Positions 6,128 through 13,327 of a stretch of DNA of 13,327 bases are shown in pieces. How positions within the stretch are numbered: the stretch's first letter is position 1; the number at the start of each line of letters is the position of its first letter. This DNA comes from Candidatus Nanopelagicales bacterium. Its GTDB lineage: Bacteria > Actinomycetota > Actinomycetes > S36-B12. The notes beneath the pieces were generated by a model that saw nothing but the letters and a program-made list of their open reading frames with translations, was not told the origin of the DNA and did not search any database. The translations under genes were made by a program, and so were the position numbers. The stretch is from positions 1-13,327 of the forward strand of contig JAGYOB010000181.1 of NCBI GenBank assembly GCA_018399515.1. Reading direction: 5' to 3'.

Positions 6128-7773
6128 GCTGCTCCCCGGGTCGGGTGGTCAGCATGATGGATGACCTTTCCCGCGCGCACGGTGAGCAGGCACCCCGGCG
6201 CGGGGGCATCAGCAAGAAGATCAGGAAGCCCCGGGGTTCCCGATCGAGGGTCGGTGCTCCAGGACGCGACCCGATCATCGGGAGCGCTCACGACGAGGTC
6301 ACCGGATCGCCAGATCGCAAAAGTGGCCGGGGTGCCCTCGCGAAGCACACCTGGCTCGCTGCCCTCCTGTCGGGCTGCTCGGCGACCACCGCGGGTATGT
6401 GCCAGGAAAGACGCGCGCGTGCTGATTCGGTGCTCGGGCGTGCGATGGAAGGCCGCTGCTCGAACAGCTTCCCAGGGGCGCAGCGCCGTGACCGGCGCAT
6501 CAGAGCCGAACGCGAGCGGAACCCCGGCCGCGACGACCTCGGCGAATGGATTGAGTGTCGACGCACGCTCCATGCCAAGACGCCGCGCGTACATCCCATC
6601 CCGACCTCCCCACGCCGCATCGAAGGCCGGTTGCATGCTCGCGGTGACGTTCATGTCGGCGAGTAGTCTCAGGTGGTCACCATCGACCATTTCCGTGTGT
6701 TCGAGGCGGTGCCCGGCACGACGCAGCGCCGCGGGGCCGACGATGCTGCCGGCCCGCGTGATACCGGCGCACACGATATCCATCGCTTGGTCACCGATGA
6801 CGTGGAAACCCGCCTGCAGGTTCGCATTCGTGCACTCCACGATGTGGTCACCGACCTGTTCGGGAGACAGATAGGAAACGCCGGTGCTGTCGGGCTGATC
6901 GGCATAGGGGGTGCGCAGGCAGGCTGTGTGGGAGCCCAGGGATCCATCGACGAAAAGATCGCCGGCGCAGCCGATGGCACCCAGTTCGCGTGCCAGCTCG
7001 ATGTCGTGCAGTGCACCCCAGTACCCGATCACCTCGGGGTGAGAGTCGGCCATCCCCAGGGCGAGTAGTGATTGCAGATCCTGTGCGCTACTGATCCCTG
7101 GCCCGGCCATCTCGTGTATCGACGCGATGCCATGGCGTGCAGCTTCGAGTAACGCGGCCTGCTGAGCCTGGCCCCGCTGGGAGGGATCTAAGGCATCGAA
7201 CGCGACGGCTCGTGCCTGCAGGTGGGCCGCCATGCGCAGGTGACCTGAATCGTGGAAACCCTGTGCGGATTCGATCCCCGAGCAACGGCGGAGGAGTTCT
7301 GACGAGACGAGACCGGAATGGACGTCCACGCGACTCAGATACACGATCCGGCCATCGCTGGCTTCGTCGATCTGCCTACGTGTTGGAGGACCAACCATCC
7401 AGTCGGTGTCATCCCACCCATGACCCCAGATAACCGCTGTGCGAGGCAAGGCGGTGCAATGCTCGCGGAGCAGGGTGAGGAGAAGCTCGGCGCTGTGGGC
7501 ATCGGACAGGTCCAGACCGACGAGACCCAAACCCGTGGCGGTTGCATGCACGTGAGCGTCGACGAACGCTGGAGTCACCAGGCAATCGTGGAGGTCCACG
7601 ATGTCATCGACGGAATCCTGGTGGACGTGTGCGCCGGCGTCAGAACCGATCCAAACGATGTGGCCATCCACCACCATCATCGAGGTGGCGAACGGGTCGA
7701 CGGGTGAATAGATGTGACCACCCGTCAACAGGTATCGACGGGGCAACTCCTGGGGTATCTGCGGGTTGCTCAC
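6124..7773 (-). CDS. YtcJ-like amidohydrolase (metal-dependent hydrolase)
   Basis: This 549-residue protein belongs to the amidohydrolase superfamily, YtcJ/AepA branch (amidohydrolase 3 type). Members hydrolyse amide or related C-N bonds on varied, mostly unknown substrates. An N-terminal beta-sandwich segment (about 12-68) leads into the TIM barrel. Metal and catalytic motifs are PAFVDAHVHATATG (68-81, His74/His76), FVDGSLGSHTA (274-284), FHVIGDQAMD (323-332), RLEHTEMV (356-363) and LAFGSDAPV (420-428, Asp425). The position before FVDG that is Lys in many relatives (VK-x-x-x-DG) appears to be Asp272 here; whether that matters depends on the subgroup. There is no signal peptide. The GTG start overlaps the acyl-CoA dehydrogenase stop as GTGA (7773-7770) without a clear ribosome site, and the stop overlaps lnt in the same way. 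The substrate cannot be told from the sequence. Confidence 0.9.
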   Translation of the reverse strand: MSNPQIPQELPRRYLLTGGHIYSPVDPFATSMMVVDGHIVWIGSDAGAHVHQDSVDDIVDLHDCLVTPAFVDAHVHATATGLGLVGLDLSDAHSAELLLTLLREHCTALPRTAVIWGHGWDDTDWMVGPPTRRQIDEASDGRIVYLSRVDVHSGLVSSELLRRCSGIESAQGFHDSGHLRMAAHLQARAVAFDALDPSQRGQAQQAALLEAARHGIASIHEMAGPGISSAQDLQSLLALGMADSHPEVIGYWGALHDIELARELGAIGCAGDLFVDGSLGSHTACLRTPYADQPDSTGVSYLSPEQVGDHIVECTNANLQAGFHVIGDQAMDIVCAGITRAGSIVGPAALRRAGHRLEHTEMVDGDHLRLLADMNVTASMQPAFDAAWGGRDGMYARRLGMERASTLNPFAEVVAAGVPLAFGSDAPVTALRPWEAVRAAAFHRTPEHRISTRASFLAHTRGGRRAARQEGSEPGVLREGTPATFAIWRSGDLVVSAPDDRVASWSTDPRSGTPGLPDLLADAPAPGCLLTVRAGKVIHHADHPTRGAA

Positions 7774-8975
7774 TGCCGGGCACCGGTGAGATGTCGACCG
7801 ATCACCATCCGCTGGATCTGGTTGGTTCCCTCAACGATCTGGAGCATTTTGGCTTCGCGGAAATACCGCTCAACCGGGAAATCGCGGGTGTATCCGTATC
7901 CCCCGAGCACCTGGATCGCATCCGTCGTCACCCGCATCGCGGTGTCGGTGGCGAAGAGTTTCGCCATGGCAGCCTGCGCGCCGTAAGCCTGCCCGTTATC
8001 CGCCCGTTCCGCGGCCGCGAGATACAGGGCTCGTGCAGCCTCAACCGAGGTTGCCATATCGGCCAGCAGAAACGAAACACCCTGGAAGTCGGCGATGGGT
8101 TGGCCGAACTGCTCGCGTTGTGTGGCGTACGCGATCGCTGCCTGAAGGGCGGCTTGAGCGAGACCCACCGCGCAGGCAGCGATACCGAGACGCCCGGCAT
8201 CCAGCCCGGCCATCGCGATGGTGAAGCCTTCGCCCTCTCCCCCGATGAGTCGGTCGGTGGAGACCTCGACGTCGTCGAGAACGATGGCAGCGGTCGGCGA
8301 TGACCAAGTGCCCATCTTTCGTTCGCGCGGAGCGGTCGAGAGCCCGGGCGTATTTGCGTCGACAAGGAAGCACGAGATTCCCCCGGGGCCAGTCGACCCT
8401 GTCCGTGTCATCACGTGATAGAAATCCGCTTCGCCACCGTGGGTTATCCATGCCTTGCGGCCACTGATCCGGTAGCCATCGGTTGTCGGTATCGCTCGGG
8501 TTGATAAGGCAGCAGCATCCGATCCCGATTGCGGCTCTGATAGGCAGTATGCGCCGAGATGCTCCCCCGACAGCATTGCCCCTAGCCACCTCTCCTGCTG
8601 TTCGACGGTCCCCGAGTGCACCAGCGGGAAGCAGGCCAGCGAGTGAACGCTTACCGAAACTGCAACGCTGAGCCAACTGGTCGCCAACTCTTCGAGTACC
8701 TGCAGATACACCGTGGCCGGTTGGCCGCCTCCGCCGATCGCCGTGGGGTAGGCCAAGGACATCAGTCCTGCTGATCCGAGGGTGGCAAGAACGTCTCGGG
8801 GGAAGTGCTGCTGCGCCTCCTGCGCATCGACGTTGGGGGCGAGCATGTCGCCCGCGATCTTTCGGGTGAGGGCGTAGAGGTCTCGAACATCGTCACTGGG
8901 TGCGGCCCGTTCGACCGTGGAGACCCGGGGATCGTTCCAGCCATCGGTCACCGCCTGGTGGGTGCCACCGGTCAC
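7770..8975 (-). CDS. Acyl-CoA dehydrogenase
   Basis: This 401-residue flavoprotein has the standard acyl-CoA dehydrogenase length. The enzyme introduces a trans-2 double bond into an acyl-CoA and passes electrons to an electron-transfer flavoprotein. The all-helical N-terminal domain (about 25-138) is followed by the beta domain with FAD-binding signature YCLSEPQSGSDA (143-154) and WITHG (176-180). The C-terminal helical domain carries the second signature VLGGYGYTRDFPVERYFREA (356-375) and IVEGTNQIQ (380-388). Glu382 is the expected catalytic base of the short/medium-chain type. Start GTG at 8975-8973 overlaps the M24 stop as GTGA, with GGAG eight bases upstream; the first ~25 residues look unstructured. 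The chain-length or branched-chain specificity cannot be fixed from the sequence. It sits second in the M24-to-fxsA operon with no obvious metabolic link to lipoprotein acylation. Confidence 0.94.
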   Translation of the reverse strand: MTGGTHQAVTDGWNDPRVSTVERAAPSDDVRDLYALTRKIAGDMLAPNVDAQEAQQHFPRDVLATLGSAGLMSLAYPTAIGGGGQPATVYLQVLEELATSWLSVAVSVSVHSLACFPLVHSGTVEQQERWLGAMLSGEHLGAYCLSEPQSGSDAAALSTRAIPTTDGYRISGRKAWITHGGEADFYHVMTRTGSTGPGGISCFLVDANTPGLSTAPRERKMGTWSSPTAAIVLDDVEVSTDRLIGGEGEGFTIAMAGLDAGRLGIAACAVGLAQAALQAAIAYATQREQFGQPIADFQGVSFLLADMATSVEAARALYLAAAERADNGQAYGAQAAMAKLFATDTAMRVTTDAIQVLGGYGYTRDFPVERYFREAKMLQIVEGTNQIQRMVIGRHLTGARQ

Positions 8976-10090
8976 GATCGATTCTCCGGCACCACCAGCA
9001 ACTCCCGAGGTCGGGTGTTCAGCGATTCGACGCCGTCCTCATGACACACGACGATGTCCTCGATGCGTGCGCCCCACTGACTCTCCACGTAGAACCCGGG
9101 TTCGACACTGAACGCCATACCCGGCTCGATGATCACGTCACTGTCAGCCATGATGTAGGGCTCTTCGTGCGTGACCAATCCGATGCCGTGACCGGTTCGA
9201 TGGATGAAGAATCGGGCCAGGTCCCCGAGGTGGTCGCGGGCATGTGCGTCGATCGAACCGGCGGTGACGCCGGGACGAACGCTGTTCACGGCACGCTGCT
9301 GAGCTTCGAGGAGACGGTCGTAGGCTTTCAGGTATTCGATCGGTGGATCTCCGATCGAATAGGTGCGGGTGCAGTCGCTGCAGTATCCCGAGGGCATGGT
9401 GCCACCGATGTCGACGACGATCGGTTCGCCTGCTTGAAGCTGTCGGTCGCTGACAGCATGGTGCGGACTTGCTGCGTTCGGACCCGAGGCGACGATGATG
9501 AAGTCGACGGTGAGGTGTCCTTCCTCGCGGATGAGCCGGTCGATCTCCTCCCCCACCTCCGCTTCGGTGCGCCCGATCCGCAGTAGCTCGGGTACGCGCG
9601 TGTGGACTCGATCTATGGCCGCTGCAGCCTCACGCAAAGCGGCGATCTCGGCCATGGACTTGCGCTGTCGAAGTCGATCGAGAACGCAGCCGGCGAGTCG
9701 CTGGTCGGCATCAGGCATCGCTGCGCGCAAGCGCAGCACCTTATCGGCGGTCATGTCGTCAGCGACTCCGATCGAGGCGAGAGGGCCCAGCCGCTGCGCG
9801 ATAAGCAGGTAGGGGTCTTGCTCCTCGTCCCAGGTCACCACCGGGAGCCCCAGATCTCCCACCGGGCTGGCCAGGGCAGCTAGTCGCTCCAGTCGCGGCA
9901 CCAGCAAGAACACCTCACCGTCGGCAGGAATCACGAGCGCCGTGATGCGTTCCAGGGGAACGGCGTCATAACCGACCAGGTATTCCAGATTCGCACCCGG
10001 GGTGACCACAACAGCCCCGAGATCGGCCTTCGCTGCGCCGTCCGCCGCGGCTCGTAGTCGGCCCCGTAGGTCATCCACCAGTACATCCAT
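8972..10090 (-). CDS. M24 family metallopeptidase (Xaa-Pro dipeptidase-like, PepE/PepQ type)
   Basis: This 372-residue cytoplasmic peptidase has a creatinase/prolidase fold. It should cleave dipeptides or N-terminal residues preceding proline. An N-terminal creatinase-like domain (about 1-135) precedes the pita-bread catalytic domain. All five metal ligands are visible: Asp227 (VVDIGG), Asp239 (CSDCTRT), His301 (TGHGIG), Glu330 (FSVEPGFY) and Glu344 (RIEDIVV). It is the first gene of the minus-strand operon and the stop overlaps the acyl-CoA dehydrogenase start as GTGA. The ATG start has no good ribosome site, but a TACCGT hexamer lies six bases upstream, so it may be leaderless. It diverges from the exonuclease gene across 120 bases. 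The order M24 peptidase, 5'-3' exonuclease, helY matches what I recall of M. tuberculosis Rv2089c-Rv2092c, where the peptidase is called PepE. Confidence 0.93.
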   Translation of the reverse strand: MDVLVDDLRGRLRAAADGAAKADLGAVVVTPGANLEYLVGYDAVPLERITALVIPADGEVFLLVPRLERLAALASPVGDLGLPVVTWDEEQDPYLLIAQRLGPLASIGVADDMTADKVLRLRAAMPDADQRLAGCVLDRLRQRKSMAEIAALREAAAAIDRVHTRVPELLRIGRTEAEVGEEIDRLIREEGHLTVDFIIVASGPNAASPHHAVSDRQLQAGEPIVVDIGGTMPSGYCSDCTRTYSIGDPPIEYLKAYDRLLEAQQRAVNSVRPGVTAGSIDAHARDHLGDLARFFIHRTGHGIGLVTHEEPYIMADSDVIIEPGMAFSVEPGFYVESQWGARIEDIVVCHEDGVESLNTRPRELLVVPENRS

Positions 10091-10102
10091 CCGCCCACGG
10101 TA
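10088..10102 (-). promoter_or_regulatory. Possible leaderless promoter of the M24-to-fxsA operon
   Basis: On the minus strand TACCGT (10102-10097) fits the actinobacterial TANNNT -10 pattern. It is followed by exactly six bases and then the ATG at 10090, the spacing of a leaderless start. No -35 resembling TTGACA is seen 17-18 bases further up. The motif is short and could be chance. Confidence 0.3.
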
Positions 10103-10210
10103 GCGCCGGTGGTCTCAGGCTGCCCTGCATGGGCGGGGCCGGTGGGTTCCCGTTGATCTGAATCGGCGGTTGCCACCACCCGATTCGGCGAGTACGGCAC
10201 TCTAGAACCC
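10103..10210. other. Divergent intergenic region between the M24 gene and the exonuclease gene
   Basis: These bases should hold the remaining promoter elements for both directions. On the plus strand TTGCCA (10170-10175) and TACGGC (10193-10198), 17 bases apart, are a weak candidate pair for the exonuclease gene. A short inverted repeat, GCCC (10122-10125) and GGGC (10131-10134) around TGCAT, is the only symmetric element I noticed. Nothing here is conclusive. Confidence 0.3.
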
Positions 10211-11182
10211 GTGCATCTACTGCTGTTGGATTCCGCCTCGCTGTACTGGCGTGCCTTCCACGCTCTGCCCGACACCATCGTCGATCCGGCAGGAAAACCG
10301 GTTAATGCGGTGCGGGGGTTCTTCGACACCGTCGCCCGGCTCATCGAGGCACGCCGTCCCGATCGGATCGTGGCGTGCTGGGATGACGACTGGCGACCGC
10401 AGTGGCGGGTCGATCTGGTGCCCAGTTACAAGGCCCACCGAGTCGTATCGGGCGAAGCCGGGGTTGATTCGCCGGCGTCACCACATTCCGAAGAGATGGT
10501 GCCAGACACGCTGGGTCCGCAGATTCCTGTGATCGCGGAGTTGGCACAACTCCTGGGGATCGATGTCATCGGAGCACCGGAGTGCGAGGCCGATGATGTC
10601 ATCTCCAGCCTGGCCCTTCGCCATGCGAACCTCCAGAACACCGTGGACATTGCGTCAGGAGACCGCGATCTGGTGCAACTGGTCCATCAACGAATTACGA
10701 TGCTGTACACCGGAGGGACAGCGAAGTCCCGCGGTGGCCAACCGTGGGTCGTCCTCGATCCCGATGGTGTCCGCGAACGTTTCTCGGTGCTTCCGGAGTC
10801 CTATGCCCTCATGGCGGTGCTGCGAGGAGACCCCTCCGATGGGCTCCCCGGTGTCCGTGGCATCGGTGACAAGACCGCGGTGGCTCTCGTCACGGCATTC
10901 ACTGATCTGGCCTCATTGCTGGCTGCCGCCCGTGCCGCTGATACGCCTCCCATGACGGCCCGGATCGCGACGGCGATCCTCGACCATGAGGACCTGATCC
11001 GCGCGAGTCTTGCGGTCACCACATTGACCGATCGTGCCGCTGTGGTCGATCTGCCCCGGCAGCAAGCGATATCGACGACCATGGCGATTCAACTCGGCAG
11101 GGACCTGCGACTGAGCCGATCGGTGGATCGCGTGCTGCAAGCCTTGGCCAGTGATGGGCCGCACGAATCACGGAGCCGTTGA
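10211..11182 (+). CDS. 5'-3' exonuclease (FEN/PolI-N-terminal type, stand-alone)
   Basis: The 323-residue protein corresponds to the N-terminal 5'-nuclease domain of DNA polymerase I without a polymerase domain. It should act on flapped or 5'-ended DNA, and perhaps RNA primers, with two metal ions. Acidic metal-site motifs are LLLLDSASLYWRAFHA (3-18, Asp7), VACWDDD (54-60), the arch/DNA-contact WRVDLVPSYKAHR (65-77), ECEADDVISSLA (124-135) and ASGDRDLVQLV (148-158, Asp151/Asp153). GDPSDGLPGVRGIGDKTA (206-223) covers the last ligands and the helix-hairpin-helix. The GTG at 10211 is the only start that keeps the first motif intact; no in-frame start codon is seen just upstream and no ribosome site is obvious, so translation may be nearly leaderless. 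Its 3' end overlaps the convergent helicase gene by 15 bases. Actinobacteria commonly carry such an extra stand-alone copy next to helY. Confidence 0.93.
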   Translation: MHLLLLDSASLYWRAFHALPDTIVDPAGKPVNAVRGFFDTVARLIEARRPDRIVACWDDDWRPQWRVDLVPSYKAHRVVSGEAGVDSPASPHSEEMVPDTLGPQIPVIAELAQLLGIDVIGAPECEADDVISSLALRHANLQNTVDIASGDRDLVQLVHQRITMLYTGGTAKSRGGQPWVVLDPDGVRERFSVLPESYALMAVLRGDPSDGLPGVRGIGDKTAVALVTAFTDLASLLAAARAADTPPMTARIATAILDHEDLIRASLAVTTLTDRAAVVDLPRQQAISTTMAIQLGRDLRLSRSVDRVLQALASDGPHESRSR

Positions 11183-13327
11183 GTACCGGATGACACCACG
11201 ATCGATCAATGCGGCTGCATCGCGGGCTCGTTGTGCCATATCTGCTTCTGCAGTATCAGCGATCTGACCGAGCAGATCGATGACCTGCTTGGTCCAGCGA
11301 ACAAAGTCCCCGGCGCTGAGTTCGGTATCGGTGAGCACGGATGTCAAACTTGCGCCGCGTGCCCAGCGGAACAGCACATCGACGAATCCCCAGTCCGGCT
11401 CACGCAGAAATGACAGGCCGTGATCACGTTCGATGGTGTGCAGCGACGACCACAGATCCGTCGTGTCATGCACTGCTGATCGGACGGCGCCGCTTGGTAG
11501 TCGGGGTGATTCGGCTGACTGTCGGGACTCGAAGAGCATGCCGCTGACCACCGCCGCGAGACCCATCGCGTCGAGACCTGACCACAGGCCCTGTCGCAAC
11601 GCTTCGGCGACGAGTAGGTCCTTCTCCGTGTACAACCCGGCCAGGAGACGACCATCCGAGGTGACCTGCGTGCTCTCGCCTGTCGCTTTCAAATAACCCA
11701 ACTCTGTGAGCACCTCGCACACGCGATCGAACTGCCGTGCGACCGTATGCGTTCGATCCCGGATGGTACGTTCCATTCCTTCGATCTGACGCTGCAGGCG
11801 CCAGTACTTTTCGGCGACTCGGGCATGGTGTTCTCGCTCATCGCATCCGTGACATGGGTGACGACGCACTGCCTCCCGGAGGCGACGGATCTCCGCATCG
11901 TCAGCGCTGGTGCGACGTCCACTCGGGGTGTGTCCCATCGAGCTCGTTCGCTCTCGGAGTGCGGAAGCGATATTGCGACGATCCACGGCTGAGCGAGGAG
12001 AGAAATTCTTGGGGAGCCTCAGCCGGTCGAGGACCTTGACCGGCTCTGAGAACTCAGCCGCCGAAATCCGCCGCAGCCTGCGGTCGAGAGTGACGACGGC
12101 AGGGTGCGCCGATCCCCGGGAAGGGTCGTCCACGGTGACGACAACCGCGGGTCCCGGGCGCCGCCCACTGCGCACTGTGATGACATCTCCGACACGCAAT
12201 CTGCGCAGAGCCTGTTCGACGTCATGTCGATGCTGCTGACCGCGCTCCTTATTGACCGATTTCTCACGCTGGGATAGCTCGTGGCGAAGTCGGGAGTATT
12301 CGGTGAAGTCACCGAGGTGGCAGGAAAAAGACGTGAGATAGCCCTGCGCGGTGGCCTGCTCCTTGCGTATCGCGGCCGCCAGACCGACGACGGAACGATC
12401 GGCTTGGAACTGGGCGAATGAGGTCTCCAGCAGGTCTCGGGCTCGATCCTTGCCCATACGGGCAACAAGACCGACGGCCATCGTGTACGAGGGCCGAAAA
12501 CTCGACCTCAGGGGGTAGGTGCGCGTCGATGCCAATCCCGCCAAACTCGCCGGATCGAGATCGGGATTCCACACCACGACGGCATGCCCCTCGACATCGA
12601 TGCCGCGCCTACCTGCTCGCCCTGTCAACTGGGTGTATTCACCTGCCGTGATGTCGACGTGAGCCTCACCGTTGTACTTCACGAGTCGCTCGAGCACGAC
12701 TGTCCGCGCTGGCATATTGATGCCCAAGGCCAGGGTCTCCGTTGCGAACACCATTCGCACGAGTCCCTGCTGGAACAGTTCCTCTACCACTTCTTTGAAC
12801 CGAGGGATCAGACCCGCGTGGTGGGCAGCGACGCCCTTCATGAGTCCATCGACCCACTCGTCGTACCCCAAGATTGCGAGATCTTCGTGCGGTAGGTCGA
12901 TGGTCCGGTCCTCGACGATCCCGCGAATGAGTTCTCTTTCATGTGACTGGGTGAGAGAGATACCCGCGGTCAAGCACTGCCGAACGGCTGAATCGCATCC
13001 GATCCGGGAAAAGATGAAGGTGATACCCGGAAGCAATCCATCGGCGTCGAGTTTGGCGACAACGTCACTGCGCCACGGGGTCCGACGGTCCTTTCGAGGG
13101 TTCCGGCCCCGCCTGCGATCGCCTCCTCGATGGCGATCCCAACGGTCGCTGTCGCGAGCGAGCCGAACCAGTTCAGGGTTGACGACAGTCTGAGAGTCAT
13201 CGACGAATAGGTCATAGAGGCGGTTGCCGACCATGACCTGCTGCCAGAGGGGAACCGGCCGGATTTCATCCACGATCACCTCGGTATTACCGCGGACTGC
13301 GGCTATCCACTCACCGAATTCCTCCGC
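11168..13327 (-). CDS. helY: Ski2-like DEAD/DEAH-box helicase HelY, N-terminus beyond the right edge
   Basis: This is a superfamily 2 helicase of the Ski2/Mtr4 type. The frame runs open to the last base, adding sixteen residues (AEEFGEWIAAVRGNTE) before the GTG codon at 13279, which is therefore internal. About 719 residues are visible; the family is near 900, so roughly 200 residues with the Walker A and DExH motifs are missing. Seen in order: VIVDEIRPVPLW (just after the edge), a basic insertion around 13100-13150, GITFIFSR, GVAAHHAGLIPRFKEVVEE, motif V FATETLALGINMPAR and motif VI QLTGRAGRRG (12631-12602). Then comes a long middle region with HPCHGC, and the C-terminal DSHCT-like domain with DAMGLAAVVSGMLFE and DWGFVDVLFRWARG. 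The role is inferred to be RNA or DNA unwinding. It converges on the exonuclease gene with a 15-base overlap. Confidence 0.94.
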   Translation of the reverse strand, partial: AEEFGEWIAAVRGNTEVIVDEIRPVPLWQQVMVGNRLYDLFVDDSQTVVNPELVRLARDSDRWDRHRGGDRRRGRNPRKDRRTPWRSDVVAKLDADGLLPGITFIFSRIGCDSAVRQCLTAGISLTQSHERELIRGIVEDRTIDLPHEDLAILGYDEWVDGLMKGVAAHHAGLIPRFKEVVEELFQQGLVRMVFATETLALGINMPARTVVLERLVKYNGEAHVDITAGEYTQLTGRAGRRGIDVEGHAVVVWNPDLDPASLAGLASTRTYPLRSSFRPSYTMAVGLVARMGKDRARDLLETSFAQFQADRSVVGLAAAIRKEQATAQGYLTSFSCHLGDFTEYSRLRHELSQREKSVNKERGQQHRHDVEQALRRLRVGDVITVRSGRRPGPAVVVTVDDPSRGSAHPAVVTLDRRLRRISAAEFSEPVKVLDRLRLPKNFSPRSAVDRRNIASALRERTSSMGHTPSGRRTSADDAEIRRLREAVRRHPCHGCDEREHHARVAEKYWRLQRQIEGMERTIRDRTHTVARQFDRVCEVLTELGYLKATGESTQVTSDGRLLAGLYTEKDLLVAEALRQGLWSGLDAMGLAAVVSGMLFESRQSAESPRLPSGAVRSAVHDTTDLWSSLHTIERDHGLSFLREPDWGFVDVLFRWARGASLTSVLTDTELSAGDFVRWTKQVIDLLGQIADTAEADMAQRARDAAALIDRGVIRYSTAP

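Noticed and set aside
5417..6157. Long open frame (246 codons) on the plus strand antisense to lnt
   Set aside because: Its sequence is low-complexity in Arg/Gly/Ser/His with no recognisable domain, and it lies opposite a fully motif-supported gene. Such shadows are common in GC-rich DNA.
5442..6278. 278-codon minus-strand frame across the lnt/amidohydrolase junction
   Set aside because: It overlaps both real genes in another frame, is Arg/Ser/Cys-rich and shows no family motif.
7542..8303. 253-codon plus-strand frame opposite the amidohydrolase and acyl-CoA dehydrogenase
   Set aside because: It is antisense to two well-supported genes, has no motif, and its composition is that of a GC-rich shadow frame.
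13277..13279. GTG as the true start of the helicase
   Set aside because: The frame continues upstream to the window edge with residues that fit the Ski2-like family, and the ATPase motifs I-II are missing, so the gene begins off-window.
1..13327. Search for CRISPR, defence, toxin-antitoxin, phage or insertion-sequence elements
   Set aside because: No spaced repeat array, transposase, integrase, terminal repeats or toxin-antitoxin pair was seen. All substantial coding space is accounted for by housekeeping-type genes.

Overview
The window is a stretch of ordinary, gene-dense chromosome from a high-GC actinomycete. The clearest lineage marker is RbpA, the actinobacteria-specific RNA polymerase-binding protein. 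Other markers are a polyprenol-phosphate-mannose synthase directly downstream of apolipoprotein N-acyltransferase, an FxsA neighbour, and a HelY-type helicase beside a stand-alone 5'-3' exonuclease. From memory, parts of this order resemble two blocks of Mycobacterium tuberculosis: rbpA/ppm1/fxsA, and pepE/5'-3' exonuclease/helY. In M. tuberculosis the N-acyltransferase and mannosyltransferase are fused in Ppm1. Here they are separate overlapping genes, so this is not a typical Mycobacterium. I would not name a genus.

Layout. From the left edge to 1909 (+) lies the 5'-truncated end of a large molybdopterin (bis-MGD) oxidoreductase. A glycerophosphodiester phosphodiesterase follows at 2007-2795 (+), with an apparently leaderless start. 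Then comes rbpA at 2972-3316 (+), after a 176-bp spacer that holds a hairpin and a possible sigma-R/SigH-type promoter. From 10090 down to 3327 runs one compact six-gene operon on the minus strand: M24 peptidase, acyl-CoA dehydrogenase, YtcJ-type amidohydrolase, lnt, ppm, fxsA. A stand-alone 5'-3' exonuclease (10211-11182, +) diverges from the M24 gene. It converges, with a 15-bp overlap, on a large Ski2-like helicase (helY, minus) whose N-terminal ATPase motifs lie beyond the right edge.

How the genes work together. Lnt and Ppm are the coherent pair of the operon: N-acylation of lipoproteins, and supply of polyprenol-phosphate-mannose for glycosylation outside the membrane. The three upstream genes (peptidase, acyl-CoA dehydrogenase, amidohydrolase) look like housekeeping or catabolic enzymes tied in by translational coupling. 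All four junctions from the M24 gene to ppm are the same 4-base GTGA overlap. The last junction, ppm to fxsA, is different: a 14-bp tandem repeat carries the ppm stop codon, the fxsA Shine-Dalgarno sequence, a small hairpin and the fxsA start codon. No gap over 300 bases lacks a gene. I saw no tRNA, rRNA, CRISPR array, insertion sequence or phage gene. I found no novel defence or mobile system; the items worth a second look are regulatory and architectural.
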